Positions 36,955 to 46,335 of a stretch of DNA of 64,000 nt are shown here, in pieces. The notes below the pieces were generated by a model, which was given only the letters and a program-made list of their open reading frames with translations, ran no database searches and had not been told where the DNA came from. Made by a program: the position numbers and the translations under genes. The first letter of the stretch is position 1. Each line of letters starts with the position of its first letter. The DNA lies in the NCBI GenBank assembly GCA_022451965.1, contig JAKUNJ010000006.1:1-64000 (forward strand), given 5' to 3'. The DNA comes from Dehalococcoidia bacterium (GTDB lineage: Bacteria > Chloroflexota > Dehalococcoidia > Lucifugimonadales > Lucifugimonadaceae).

Positions 36955-37326
36955 GTACTAAATAAAAATATGTAAATTTCATAAAAAAACTATGAGCTAA
37001 ATACGGCTTTGCCAATAATGAAAATGTTTATTTCACAAATGAGGTGTATACCTTGATTAGCAGATTTACCATTTTTCATAGTAATTAATTAGAGGTAAGA
37101 CTCAGTCTGTTCCCTATTACCTTTCATGCCAATAAGCTTCCATTTAAACCTTTGGATAATTAACCATTGGTTATTTATAGTTTATATACTATTTCAAACT
37201 AAAATACTACTTTAGTAAAGTAAATAAATTAAAATAAATGAACTAAGATTTTATAAATTTCATCTTTTTAATATAAATTTTGATCATATATGAAATATAA
37301 TTTATGGTAATCAAGAGGATAAAAAT
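36955..37326. other. gene-free divergent region between AKR and pheS
   Basis: About 370 bp without a convincing gene. It holds several small inverted repeats: AGGTAA (37093-37098) with TTACCT (37117-37122) around an inner GACTCAGTC, TAACCATTGGTTA (37161-37173), and ACTTTAGTAAAGT (37209-37221). The part 36980-37150 is somewhat richer in G and C than the surrounding spacer, so an unrecognised small RNA or structured pheS leader is possible. No T-box element, riboswitch or Phe-rich leader peptide was found. Confidence 0.35.
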
Positions 37327-38337
37327 TTGAGTAATACTGAATCTGCATTAATAGAAATTGAAGACCTAAGGCAAATTGCCTTCAGCGATTTGGACAATGT
37401 AACTAATAGTGATGACTTAGAATCTTGGAGAATCAATTATCTGGGTCGAAATGGTAAATTATCATCACTAATGAAAGTCTTAACAACTATAACCAATGAA
37501 GAGAAAAGATTAGTGGGACCCAAGATAAATGAATTAAAAGTTATTCTTAACCAAAAGTTTTCAGATAGAAAAAATAAACTTATTCAAAATCTTACTCCAA
37601 ATGATAATTTTGATAATTCATTACCTGGATTACTATTAGAAATGGGAAATTATCATCCAACAACTCTAATAATTCGAGAGATTTGTAATGCATTTGGATC
37701 CATGGGATTTGAAATTTTAGAAGGTAAAGAAATTGAAACTGAAAAGTACAATTTTGATTTATTGAATATACCATCTGACCATCCAGCAAGAGATCAATGG
37801 GATACAATTTGGCTTAATGCTTCTACAAATGGTGAGAAGCATCTTCTTAGAACTCATACATCCCCTATGCAGGCTAGGATTATGGAAAGAAAAGACCCTC
37901 CTATAAGAGTAGTTGTTCCTGGTAAATGCTATAGGTATGAAGCAACAGACGCAACTCATGAGTGGGAATTTCATCAAATTGAAGGTTTAGCAATTGATAA
38001 AAATATTTCTTTTTCAGAACTCAAAGGAACTTTATTTGAGATGGCTAGAAAAATTTTTGGTTCTGATCAAAAAGTTAGATTTAGATGCGACTTTTTCCCA
38101 TTTGTTGAACCTGGAGTAGATATGTCTATTTTTTGGGATGGGAAATGGATTGAAATTTTGGGAGCTGGTATGGTGCATCCTAAAGTTCTAACTGGCGTAG
38201 GCTATGACCCTAATGAATTTAGTGGGTTCGCTTTTGGAATAGGTCCTGAGAGAGTCGCTATGTTAAAAAATAAAATTAAAGATATTAGGCACTTTCATGT
38301 AAATGATCTTAGATTCCTAAGTCAATTTGTAAAATAA
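37327..38337 (+). CDS. pheS: phenylalanyl-tRNA synthetase alpha subunit PheS
   Basis: The 336-residue class II synthetase subunit has HLLRTHTSPMQARIM (motif 2 region), VVVPGKCYRYEATDATHEWEFHQIEG, the Phe pocket RFRCDFFPFVEPGVDMSI and motif 3 FAFGIGPERVAML. The start is TTG with a good AGAGGA 7 nt upstream. PheS carries the active site, PheT the tRNA-binding and editing domains. The gene is followed after 3 nt by pheT. Confidence 0.95.
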   Translation: MSNTESALIEIEDLRQIAFSDLDNVTNSDDLESWRINYLGRNGKLSSLMKVLTTITNEEKRLVGPKINELKVILNQKFSDRKNKLIQNLTPNDNFDNSLPGLLLEMGNYHPTTLIIREICNAFGSMGFEILEGKEIETEKYNFDLLNIPSDHPARDQWDTIWLNASTNGEKHLLRTHTSPMQARIMERKDPPIRVVVPGKCYRYEATDATHEWEFHQIEGLAIDKNISFSELKGTLFEMARKIFGSDQKVRFRCDFFPFVEPGVDMSIFWDGKWIEILGAGMVHPKVLTGVGYDPNEFSGFAFGIGPERVAMLKNKIKDIRHFHVNDLRFLSQFVK

Positions 38338-38340
38338 ATT

Positions 38341-40728
38341 ATGAAACTTCCAATTAGTTGGTTAAAACAATACATAACTTTTAATAAATCAGATGAAGAG
38401 ATTTCTGAAAATCTAACTATGATCGGAAATGAAGTTGAATCAGTTGAAATCAGAGGAAATATCAAAGGAGTAGTTGTGGCTACTATAAAAAATATCCGCT
38501 CTCACCCTAATGCAGACAAGCTTCAATTAGCACAAGTTTTTGATGGTAAAAAAGATCTCCAAATAGTATGTGGAGCCCCTAATATACGAGAAGGTCAAAA
38601 AATATTCTTAGCTACCATGGGTACTAAACTACCAAATGGTAAAGATTCCTTTATAGAAATAAAGAGATCTAAAATTAGAGGAGAAATATCTGAGGGAATG
38701 ATCTGCTCAGAAAAAGAACTTGGAATAAGTGAAAATGATGATGGAATAATGGTCTTAGAGGATGATTTTCTAGTTGGGGATTCTATATCAAAGTATTTTG
38801 CAGAAACAGTATTTGATATTGATGTGACTCCTAATAGGGTTGATTGTCTATCAATTGTTGGCTTGGCAAGAGATTTATCGGCAAAATTTTCTAGTAAGGT
38901 GAATTTTGAGTATAAGAATAGCTATAAAATTGATAACTCTAATGGAATAGTTAATATTTTAGATAAACAAATATGTTCTAGATATTCTGGAGTAATCATA
39001 GATTCAGTTAAGATATCTGAATCTCCAGATTGGTTAAAATCAAGGCTTTTATCTATTGGTGAGAGGCCAATAAATAATATTGTAGATATAACTAATTTTG
39101 TAATGTTTGAGATGGGGCAACCTCTGCATGCATTTGATTTGTCAAAAATATATGGAAATAAGATATATGTAAGAAAATCAAAAAGTAAAGAAAAAATTAC
39201 AACACTTGATGGAGAAAATAGGGAGCTACCTGAAAATAGTATTGTAATTGCAGATGAAAAAAACTCAATAGGATTAGCCGGAATAATGGGGGGATCAAAT
39301 TCTGAGATAGATGATAAAACTACTAGTATTTTTTTAGAGTCAGCAAATTTTAATCCAAGTTTAATTAGAAATACTTCAAAAAGACTAAATCTTTCTACTG
39401 AAGCTTCTATCAGATTTGAAAGAAACTTAAATCCAGAACTTACTGAATATGCATTATCTAGAGCTATTGACCTTATACTCAAAATAGCAGGTGGAAAAAT
39501 TAGAAATCATATTGAAGATATATATAAATATCCAAAAAATAACGAATCTATTATTTTGAGTAAAGAAAAAATAAAAAATCATTTAGGGCTAGAAATAGAT
39601 GATGAAAAAATTAGCCAAACACTAGAAAACTTAGATTTTCAATTTGAGATAAATTCTGATAAATCTAAATGGTATGTAAATAAGCCATTTTGGAGATCAG
39701 ATATTAATATTTCAGAGGATCTTCATGAAGAAATTGCAAGAATTATAGGTTATGATGAAATCCCTTTGTCATTTTTATCTGGACAAATTCCTAAATGGGA
39801 GCCCAATTTAGAATATGATACAAAAATTTTTTTGCAAGATATTCTTGTTGGAATAGGGTTAAGTGAAACAATTTCATACTCAGCTACATCAGAAAAATTA
39901 ATTAAATTAACACCAGATATTCATAATAATGGAGATTTTATTAAATTAGATAATCCTATTTCTAATGAGCATTCATACTTAAGACAAAGCTTAATTCCCT
40001 CATTATTACTTAATGCTTCAAGGAACACACATAATTGGAAAAAACCTATAAAATTATTTGAAATTGGTAATGTATTCTTCAAAAATAAATCTGAAGTACA
40101 TGAAAAAACAATGGTCTCTGGAATTTTAACTGGATATAGGAATGAATTAAATTGGAATAAAAAAGAAGAATATGTTGATTACTATGATGTAAAAGGAATA
40201 GTTGAGTTTATATCTAAGAAATTTAATATAGATATACAGACTAAAGATTATGATAGTCAAATATTTCTAAATAATAGGTCAGCAAAACTTTATAATAAAA
40301 AAATTGGAAAAGATATAGGATTTATTGGTGAAATATCATCTGAATTATTAGAAGATTTGGACTTTAATTTTAAGAATGCTTCTATATTTGAAATTGATTT
40401 AGGATTGATAATTAAATCCAAATCTGAATATAAATATGAAGAGTTCTCTAGTTTTCCATATGCTCTAAGAGACCTGTCGTTGATTGTAGATAAAAAGGTT
40501 AAGTATGAAGAAATAAAGAATATAATCTTATTAGATAAATACGCAGTTGATACCGTAATTATAGATTCATATGAGGGTAATGAAATTCCTCAAAATAAGA
40601 AGAGCATTTCTATAAGAATTAGTTATCAATCTTTTGAAAATACTTTATCATCAAAAAATCTAGATAAAATTGAAGGAAATATACTCTCTAAATTAAATAA
40701 ACATTTAGATGCATATATAAGAGAATAG
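38341..40728 (+). CDS. pheT: phenylalanyl-tRNA synthetase beta subunit PheT
   Basis: The 795-residue subunit has, in order, the N-terminal tRNA-binding EMAP/OB domain (about 40-150, VVATIKNIRSHPNADKLQLA), the B3/4 editing domain (about 210-380, with PINNIVDITNFVMFEMGQPLH split at 20 residues here), the B5 domain, a catalytic-like core and the C-terminal ferredoxin-fold anticodon-binding domain (FPYALRDLSLIV). It forms the alpha2-beta2 enzyme with PheS. moeA follows after 5 nt in what seems the same transcript. Confidence 0.95.
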   Translation: MKLPISWLKQYITFNKSDEEISENLTMIGNEVESVEIRGNIKGVVVATIKNIRSHPNADKLQLAQVFDGKKDLQIVCGAPNIREGQKIFLATMGTKLPNGKDSFIEIKRSKIRGEISEGMICSEKELGISENDDGIMVLEDDFLVGDSISKYFAETVFDIDVTPNRVDCLSIVGLARDLSAKFSSKVNFEYKNSYKIDNSNGIVNILDKQICSRYSGVIIDSVKISESPDWLKSRLLSIGERPINNIVDITNFVMFEMGQPLHAFDLSKIYGNKIYVRKSKSKEKITTLDGENRELPENSIVIADEKNSIGLAGIMGGSNSEIDDKTTSIFLESANFNPSLIRNTSKRLNLSTEASIRFERNLNPELTEYALSRAIDLILKIAGGKIRNHIEDIYKYPKNNESIILSKEKIKNHLGLEIDDEKISQTLENLDFQFEINSDKSKWYVNKPFWRSDINISEDLHEEIARIIGYDEIPLSFLSGQIPKWEPNLEYDTKIFLQDILVGIGLSETISYSATSEKLIKLTPDIHNNGDFIKLDNPISNEHSYLRQSLIPSLLLNASRNTHNWKKPIKLFEIGNVFFKNKSEVHEKTMVSGILTGYRNELNWNKKEEYVDYYDVKGIVEFISKKFNIDIQTKDYDSQIFLNNRSAKLYNKKIGKDIGFIGEISSELLEDLDFNFKNASIFEIDLGLIIKSKSEYKYEEFSSFPYALRDLSLIVDKKVKYEEIKNIILLDKYAVDTVIIDSYEGNEIPQNKKSISIRISYQSFENTLSSKNLDKIEGNILSKLNKHLDAYIRE

Positions 40729-40733
40729 TCATA

Positions 40734-42044
40734 ATGAATAATAAAATAAGGAAATCCCACTATCATGCAGATATGCTTTCTGTAGAAGAAGCAAGAGATA
40801 AAATATTATCTAAATTTTCTACTCTTGAACCAAAAAATATAGATATATTAGAATCTTTAGGTTGTGTTGTTTCTAAAGATATTATTTCGGATATAAATGT
40901 TCCTCCCTGGGATAACTCAGCTATGGATGGATATGCAATAATCAAATCCGATGTTGAGAAAGCTAATGATAAAAATATTGTTTATTTGAAAGTAATTGAA
41001 GAAATACCTGCAGGTTCAATGCCTGAATTAACTTTATCATCTGGACAAGCTTCAAGAATAATGACAGGAGCCCCTATACCTAGTGGCTCAAATGCTGTAG
41101 TTCCATTTGAAGATACTACAGAGTTAGAAAATACTGATAAGAATTCAATCGGGATAAAAATTAAAGTAGAAAATAATGAAAATATAAGAAAAAAAAGTGA
41201 AGACATAAAAGAAGGAGATGTGATTATAAATAAAGGCTCAATAATAACATCAGCAACTATTGGAATGTTAGCATCTATCGGTCTAAGTAAGGTTTCTGTA
41301 ATAAGAAAACCAGTTATTGGTATATTGTCTACAGGAGACGAGCTAATTGAGCCAGGTGAAAAGAATCAATTAGGAAAGATCTATAATTCTAATACTTATA
41401 CGTTATCATCGTTAGTAAATGAATATGGAGGAATTCCTTTAATTCAAAAACATGCTAAAGATCAAGTTGAAGATCTTGAAAAAAAACTTTCAAAACTAAA
41501 AAATGTGGATTTAATTGTGACATCTGCAGGAGTATCAAAAGGTGACTACGATATTGTTAAGGATGTTTTAGATAAAAATGGAGATATAAATCTTTGGTCA
41601 GTTAATATGCGCCCTGCCAAACCTCTTGCATTTGGAATTATAGATATTGAAGGTAAAAAAATTCCACTTTTAGGGGTACCAGGTAATCCTGTTAGTGCTA
41701 TGATAGCTTTTGAAAAATTTGGTAGATATGCTATTGATAAAATGAAAGGTAAAGAGGTTAGGGATAGACCTATTATAAAAGCTATTTTAGACTCAGATAT
41801 TATAAATCATGACGGCAGAAGATTGTATGCAAGAGTGAAAGTCTTTGTTGATAAAAATTCTAAAAAAACTATAGCAGTTCCTATAACGAATCAAAGTTCT
41901 GGTGTGTTGACTTCTATGCATGAGGCCAATGGCTTTGGAATATGTCCATCAGATATTGATATAATTAAGAGAGGTGAAAAAGTCGATGTTGAAATGTTTA
42001 CCTGGAATGATGAAATTTCAGAAATACTAAATAATAAGGATTAG
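40734..42044 (+). CDS. moeA: molybdopterin molybdenumtransferase MoeA
   Basis: The 436-residue protein has the MoeA order of domains: an N-terminal segment with PPWDNSAMDGYAI, domain II RIMTGAPIPSGSNAVVPFED, the catalytic MoCF-like domain with GILSTGDELIEPGE, SAGVSKGDYDIV and PLLGVPGNPVSAMIAFE, and a C-terminal beta-barrel. It inserts molybdate into adenylated molybdopterin. It serves the molybdenum hydroxylases at 13.4-19.4 kb; mogA/moaB is not in the window. The link to pheST appears to be operon packing rather than function. Confidence 0.93.
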   Translation: MNNKIRKSHYHADMLSVEEARDKILSKFSTLEPKNIDILESLGCVVSKDIISDINVPPWDNSAMDGYAIIKSDVEKANDKNIVYLKVIEEIPAGSMPELTLSSGQASRIMTGAPIPSGSNAVVPFEDTTELENTDKNSIGIKIKVENNENIRKKSEDIKEGDVIINKGSIITSATIGMLASIGLSKVSVIRKPVIGILSTGDELIEPGEKNQLGKIYNSNTYTLSSLVNEYGGIPLIQKHAKDQVEDLEKKLSKLKNVDLIVTSAGVSKGDYDIVKDVLDKNGDINLWSVNMRPAKPLAFGIIDIEGKKIPLLGVPGNPVSAMIAFEKFGRYAIDKMKGKEVRDRPIIKAILDSDIINHDGRRLYARVKVFVDKNSKKTIAVPITNQSSGVLTSMHEANGFGICPSDIDIIKRGEKVDVEMFTWNDEISEILNNKD

Positions 42045-42047
42045 ATT

Positions 42048-42479
42048 ATGACAATAAATAATGAAAGTGCAATTGGATTAGAAAAATATCAAATAAATAT
42101 TGAAAAATTTGCAGATTCAAATCTATCTTTTAATTTTTTGGTGATAGAAAAATTTTTCAATAATAATAAGAAAAAAAAAGAATTAATGAATATGTCTACA
42201 GATCAGATATATGATGAAATTGCTAAAATACAAAATGATACTGATGATTCTCAAGAAGATTTTCTCTTGAAAAAGTTTGTTCTTCCAGGAACTTCTTTAA
42301 TTGAAGCAGTTTTTAGAATATTAATACTTAATCATAATAATCCTATGAGTATATCTGAAATGGAACAAAGCTTGAAAAAAGCTTGGGCTACTGTTATATA
42401 TCTAAAGTCTTATACTAATGAAACAATTAGTACCATGCTTAATGTTAGTAATGAGTATTTTATTTCTCAGGTTGATTAA
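42048..42479 (+). CDS. conserved-looking protein of unknown function
   Basis: The 143-residue protein follows moeA by 3 nt and looks genuinely coding, but I do not recognise the family. It is acidic and soluble, with a Lys/Asn-rich N-terminal half and a predicted helical C-terminal half (PGTSLIEAVFRILILNHNNP then MSISEMEQSLKKAWATVIY). That part could be a winged-helix-like domain: helix, short loop, a second helix, then a Thr/Asn-rich turn. There is no signal peptide or membrane segment. Its stop overlaps that of convergent ctaG by 4 nt. Confidence 0.6.
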   Translation: MTINNESAIGLEKYQINIEKFADSNLSFNFLVIEKFFNNNKKKKELMNMSTDQIYDEIAKIQNDTDDSQEDFLLKKFVLPGTSLIEAVFRILILNHNNPMSISEMEQSLKKAWATVIYLKSYTNETISTMLNVSNEYFISQVD

Positions 42480-43315
42480 CCTTTATATTTTCTAGATTCC
42501 TTCGATTGTTTGTAAGACCACTTAAAAAACAACACTGTTAAGGTTGCTATAAATATAGTATTTCCTGGTATCCACATAATTAGACCACCTATTTTTTGAT
42601 CTTCTATCGCTGAAATGTTTAATAATCTAGGAATGTCGTCTCCATAAATAACTGAATCAGAAAGAGTTATAAAGGCCGCAACAACTGCAGTTGGGGTAAC
42701 AGCTAGAAGTAAATATACAATTCTCATAGGAATTGAAATTTTCTTCGCTCCAATACTCAATCCGATTACAGGCCACCAAAATAATATTCCACTAATGAAA
42801 AAAGATAAGTGTTCAAAGTTATGAACTACAGGATATTCTAGAGCATAATTAAAAAAAATAGGAAGATGCCAAGTCCAAAGTGAAATAATATAAAAAATCA
42901 GACCAAATTTAGGAGAAGTGATTATATTAAGAATTTTTCTAAAAATCTTTTTAGGTCTAAGAAAATCTGCAAATCCAATTCTAATTATTCTTGGGAAAAA
43001 CCATAAATTTGCAGAAAATAAAAGCCCGCTTAATATCAGAGGAGGAACCAACATAATTAGTATTAAGTGTTGAATCATATGAATCCAAAATGTATCTTCA
43101 AAAGCTGATATTGGTCCCACAAGTGAAAATATTAGAAGAATATAACCTAAAAAACCTCTATAAAATTTTATTTTTTGAATTTTATTTTTTGAAATAGATA
43201 AAAGTCTTACTGAGCCAATTATGTATATAAGAAATATGATTATAAGAAAATAGAAAAAATAAGAGCTATAATCCCATGAAGTTATAAATTCTGAAAATCC
43301 TATTTCTTTATTCAA
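42476..43315 (-). CDS. ctaG: cytochrome c oxidase assembly protein, CtaG/caa3 type
   Basis: The membrane protein has about seven hydrophobic segments and the CtaG_caa3 motifs FWIHMIQHLILIMLVPPLIL (His residues likely bind copper), LWTWHLPIFFNYAL and HNFEHLSFFISGILFWWPV. It helps build the copper centres of caa3 oxidases. Start choice is uncertain. ATG at 43402 would overlap the upstream oxidase subunit gene by 73 nt and has no ribosome-binding site; TTG at 43315 leaves a 14-nt gap and gives the usual N-terminal length (280 residues). It is the last gene of the oxidase operon. Confidence 0.85.
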   Translation of the reverse strand: MNKEIGFSEFITSWDYSSYFFYFLIIIFLIYIIGSVRLLSISKNKIQKIKFYRGFLGYILLIFSLVGPISAFEDTFWIHMIQHLILIMLVPPLILSGLLFSANLWFFPRIIRIGFADFLRPKKIFRKILNIITSPKFGLIFYIISLWTWHLPIFFNYALEYPVVHNFEHLSFFISGILFWWPVIGLSIGAKKISIPMRIVYLLLAVTPTAVVAAFITLSDSVIYGDDIPRLLNISAIEDQKIGGLIMWIPGNTIFIATLTVLFFKWSYKQSKESRKYKG

Positions 43316-43329
43316 AATAATTTTGTTCG

Positions 43330-43767
43330 TTAGTTGCCAAAACCATGAAAAGCAGAAAGGAATAAAAATAGAGTAAATATTATGATTCCTATAATCATGC
43401 AAGTTACAAAAACTGTAGAATACATTTTATTATCAAATCTTAGATGCATAAAAAATGCAACAACAAGAATAAATTTTACTAAAGAAAATCCTAACATAGC
43501 TGGAACAAGTAGGTATTTCAATGCTTCAACATCAAACCACCACACTTCTATGAGCGTTATTACTGCTAATATACCTGCAATTGTCCAGTAGTAACCAGGA
43601 CCAGCATGACCCTTACCAGAAGTGATATATGTAAGAAAGTTTTTAGTAAAATTAATTAATCCTCCAAAAGGATGTTCTCGTGGAGGGTTTGATTCAGCTT
43701 CTGCTGTTTTAGGAATTTTCCACCAACCATTTCCGTCATGATGAAATAAATCTTTTAGTAACGACAC
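43330..43767 (-). CDS. ctaF: cytochrome c oxidase subunit IV (CtaF/CyoD-like)
   Basis: The start is GTG at 43767, because TAGGAGAAGAAAA precedes it and it lies 14 nt after the ctaE stop; a longer frame to an ATG at 43800 would overlap ctaE. The protein is then 145 residues: a soluble N-terminal stretch followed by three membrane segments (YYWTIAGILAVITLIEVWWF, LLVPAMLGFSLVKFILVVAF, and TVFVTCMIIGIIIFTLFLFL). The FFMHLRFD element after segment two is the signature of the prokaryotic subunit IV family. It stabilises the oxidase complex. Confidence 0.88.
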   Translation of the reverse strand: MSLLKDLFHHDGNGWWKIPKTAEAESNPPREHPFGGLINFTKNFLTYITSGKGHAGPGYYWTIAGILAVITLIEVWWFDVEALKYLLVPAMLGFSLVKFILVVAFFMHLRFDNKMYSTVFVTCMIIGIIIFTLFLFLSAFHGFGN

Positions 43768-43781
43768 TTTTCTTCTCCTAT

Positions 43782-44432
43782 TTAGTGCCCTCCAGTCCAT
43801 GGAACTCCACCGGGTGGAACCCCATCACCGGCGGTGATTAGGTATAATAATCCAAAAATAATAATCCATACTATATCAACAAAATGCCAGTATAAACCAG
43901 CTAATTCTAGATCGATGGCATTTTCGCTTGTAAGGTTGCCATTATATTCATTATAAAGTAAGAATGCCAACCAAAGAATACCTAGACTTACATGGGCTCC
44001 ATGAAGACTAGTTAATGTGAAAAAAGTAGATCCAAATAAATTAACTTGCGGAGTCATACCAATATGAGCAAAATGTGAAAATTCATAAACTTGAAATCCC
44101 ATAAAAATACAGCCCATTATTATTACTAGCCAAAGCCACAATTTTGCTAATCCTATTTTAGATTCTTTCAAATAATGTAAAGCAAGAACTACTCCAAGTG
44201 AACTCATTAATAGTACAAATGTACTAACTGAAGTGATAGGAATATCTAATGTATCCTCAGGATATGGCCCCACCAAGCTTTTATTTCTATAAGCCATAAA
44301 AGTTCCAATAAATGTCCCAAAAAACATAACATCAGAACCTAAAAATGCCCACATTAATAATTTTTTATTACTGACTCCAGTTGAATTATTTATTTCTTCA
44401 CCGTGGTGAACTGTTATTCCTTCGCTTGACAT
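43782..44432 (-). CDS. ctaE: cytochrome c oxidase subunit III CtaE
   Basis: The 216-residue protein has about five membrane segments, typical of the shorter subunit III of caa3/bo3-type oxidases. Visible are KLLMWAFLGSDVMFFGTFIG with the conserved Glu position occupied by Asp, FTLTSLHGAHVSLGILWL and GLYWHFVDIVWIIIFGLLYL, including the WHFVD motif. It starts 1 nt after the ctaD stop. Role: structural stability of the proton-pumping unit. Confidence 0.94.
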   Translation of the reverse strand: MSSEGITVHHGEEINNSTGVSNKKLLMWAFLGSDVMFFGTFIGTFMAYRNKSLVGPYPEDTLDIPITSVSTFVLLMSSLGVVLALHYLKESKIGLAKLWLWLVIIMGCIFMGFQVYEFSHFAHIGMTPQVNLFGSTFFTLTSLHGAHVSLGILWLAFLLYNEYNGNLTSENAIDLELAGLYWHFVDIVWIIIFGLLYLITAGDGVPPGGVPWTGGH

Positions 44433-46325
44433 TTAATGCGCTCCCTCATGAGGTTCGTTTACAGGCTCTGTACTCCATCCGATAGATCCCCAAAAGACTA
44501 AAATTAATCCTATTGTCACTAATGCATAGGAGTAAAGAACTCCCAATGCAGCAATTGACAAGCCTACACCAATAAAAAAGGGATAATATGACAAATCTGG
44601 CAAATGTATTTTTGATTCGTCAACACCTGTAGTGTCCTCAACTTGAGCAGAAGGTAGATTAGTTTTTTTAGGGCTACCTTCTAATAGTTCAGGATACTTT
44701 TTATACCACCAATCATCAATATGTTCGACTTTTGGTAACTCTACAAAATTATAGTGTGGAGGTGGTGAAGAAATTGACCATTCCAAAGTTCTTGCATCCC
44801 ATGGGTCTCCTCCTGCAATAATCTTTCTTCTACTAGAGATATAAACATTTGCTAAAAATACTAAAATAGAAACTGCTATAAGGAAACCACCTGTAGTAGC
44901 AGCTAAATTAGATAATTCCCATCCCATATTTTCTGCATATGTATATATTCTTCTAGGCATTCCATCTAGTCCAACCCAGTGCATTGGAGCAAATTGAAGA
45001 TTAAAGCCTATAAGCATCAGCACGAAGTTAATTTTTCCTATTTTTTCATCAAGAAACCAGCCAGTAAATTTTGGCCACCAAAAATATATACCTGAAAAAA
45101 TCGCAAAAATAGCTCCACCAAACAAAACGTAATGGAAATGTGCAACCACATAATATGTATCTTGTTGCTGTGCATCAGAAGGTGAGACTGCATGGGTAAC
45201 TCCTGAAAGTCCACCAATGGTAAACATAGCAATAAAGCCGATAGAAAATAACATAGATGTCGTAAACTTAATTGATCCTCCCCATAAAGTTGCAATCCAG
45301 TTAAATATTTTTACACCAGTAGGCACTGCAATAAGCATTGTGGAAATAGTAAAAGCTGTATTTGCCGCTGGGCCTAATCCTACTGTAAACATATGATGAC
45401 TCCATACAAACCACCCCATAAATCCAATAATAGCTCCAGAAAATACTATAAAAGTATATCCAAATAAAGGCTTCCTTGAAAATGTTGGCAAAACTTCTGA
45501 AACAATACCCATGGCTGGAAGTATTAATATATATACTTCAGGATGACCAAAAAGCCAAAATATATGCTGCCAGAAGATAGGATCTCCACCTGCTTCTGAA
45601 TTAAAGAAATTTGTTCCATATACTCTGTCAGCAGTCATCTGTATTCCTGCTACACCAAGAACTGGCAATGCTAGTACTATTAATATAGATGTAATAAATG
45701 TCATCCATGTGAATACTGGCATTCTCATAAGAGTCATTCCAGGAGCTCTCATATTGATAATTGTTACTATGAAATTTAAACCTGCAGCTATAGATGCTAT
45801 ACCTAATACATTTAACCCTAATACCCAGAATGTCATACCATTTCCAGGATTGAACTGAACTGTAGAATTGGGTGGGTATCCAAACCAACCACCATTTGGA
45901 GCTTCACCTGTAAACCAGCTCACATTCATAAGGATTGAACCAAATACAAATACCCATAAACTTAGAGCATTTAGTCTTGGAAATGCTACATCTCTAGCTC
46001 CAATTTGCAAAGGTATAAGCCAATTAAAGAAAGCAGCAGATAGAGGCATAACAACCAAGAAAACCATAGTTGTGCCATGCATAGTAAAGAGCTGATTATA
46101 TAATTCAGGACTTATAATAGAGGCTTCTGCATGTGATAATTGAACTCTAATAAGTAAAGCTTCTATACCTCCCATAATGAACCAAAAAAAAGAAACAATA
46201 CCATACATTGTTCCAATTTTTTTATGGTCAACAGTTCCAAGCCAGTACCACAAACCGCTATGAGCAGAAGGTCTAGGAAAAATTCTAGGAATTTGAAATT
46301 GTTTTGGCCCGGTTATACTACTCAT
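44433..46325 (-). CDS. ctaD: cytochrome c oxidase subunit I CtaD
   Basis: The start is ATG at 46325 (MSSITGPKQFQ) with AGAGGAT 5 nt upstream; a longer frame to 46367 would overlap ctaC. The 630-residue protein carries the binuclear centre: heme ligands in FTMHGTTMVF and VAHFHYVLFGG, the Cu-B/cross-linked Tyr in WLFGHPEVYILILPAMG, and HHMFTVG. The Glu of GHPE places it in the A1 type with D and K proton channels. A C-terminal extension adds two more membrane segments, as in caa3 enzymes with 14 helices. It reduces O2 to water. Confidence 0.96.
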   Translation of the reverse strand: MSSITGPKQFQIPRIFPRPSAHSGLWYWLGTVDHKKIGTMYGIVSFFWFIMGGIEALLIRVQLSHAEASIISPELYNQLFTMHGTTMVFLVVMPLSAAFFNWLIPLQIGARDVAFPRLNALSLWVFVFGSILMNVSWFTGEAPNGGWFGYPPNSTVQFNPGNGMTFWVLGLNVLGIASIAAGLNFIVTIINMRAPGMTLMRMPVFTWMTFITSILIVLALPVLGVAGIQMTADRVYGTNFFNSEAGGDPIFWQHIFWLFGHPEVYILILPAMGIVSEVLPTFSRKPLFGYTFIVFSGAIIGFMGWFVWSHHMFTVGLGPAANTAFTISTMLIAVPTGVKIFNWIATLWGGSIKFTTSMLFSIGFIAMFTIGGLSGVTHAVSPSDAQQQDTYYVVAHFHYVLFGGAIFAIFSGIYFWWPKFTGWFLDEKIGKINFVLMLIGFNLQFAPMHWVGLDGMPRRIYTYAENMGWELSNLAATTGGFLIAVSILVFLANVYISSRRKIIAGGDPWDARTLEWSISSPPPHYNFVELPKVEHIDDWWYKKYPELLEGSPKKTNLPSAQVEDTTGVDESKIHLPDLSYYPFFIGVGLSIAALGVLYSYALVTIGLILVFWGSIGWSTEPVNEPHEGAH

Positions 46326-46335
46326 AATATCCTCT

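Noticed and set aside
37126-37215. 29-codon ORF upstream of pheS as a possible Phe leader peptide
   Set aside because: Phe codons are scattered (three of 29), there is no terminator with a U tract behind it, and no alternative pairings were found.
36955-37326. T-box riboswitch before pheS
   Set aside because: No T-box sequence (AGGGTGGxACCGCG-like) or terminator is visible.
42476-43402. ATG 43402 as the ctaG start
   Set aside because: It would overlap the upstream oxidase subunit gene by 73 nt and has no ribosome-binding site; TTG 43315 is preferred, though not proved.
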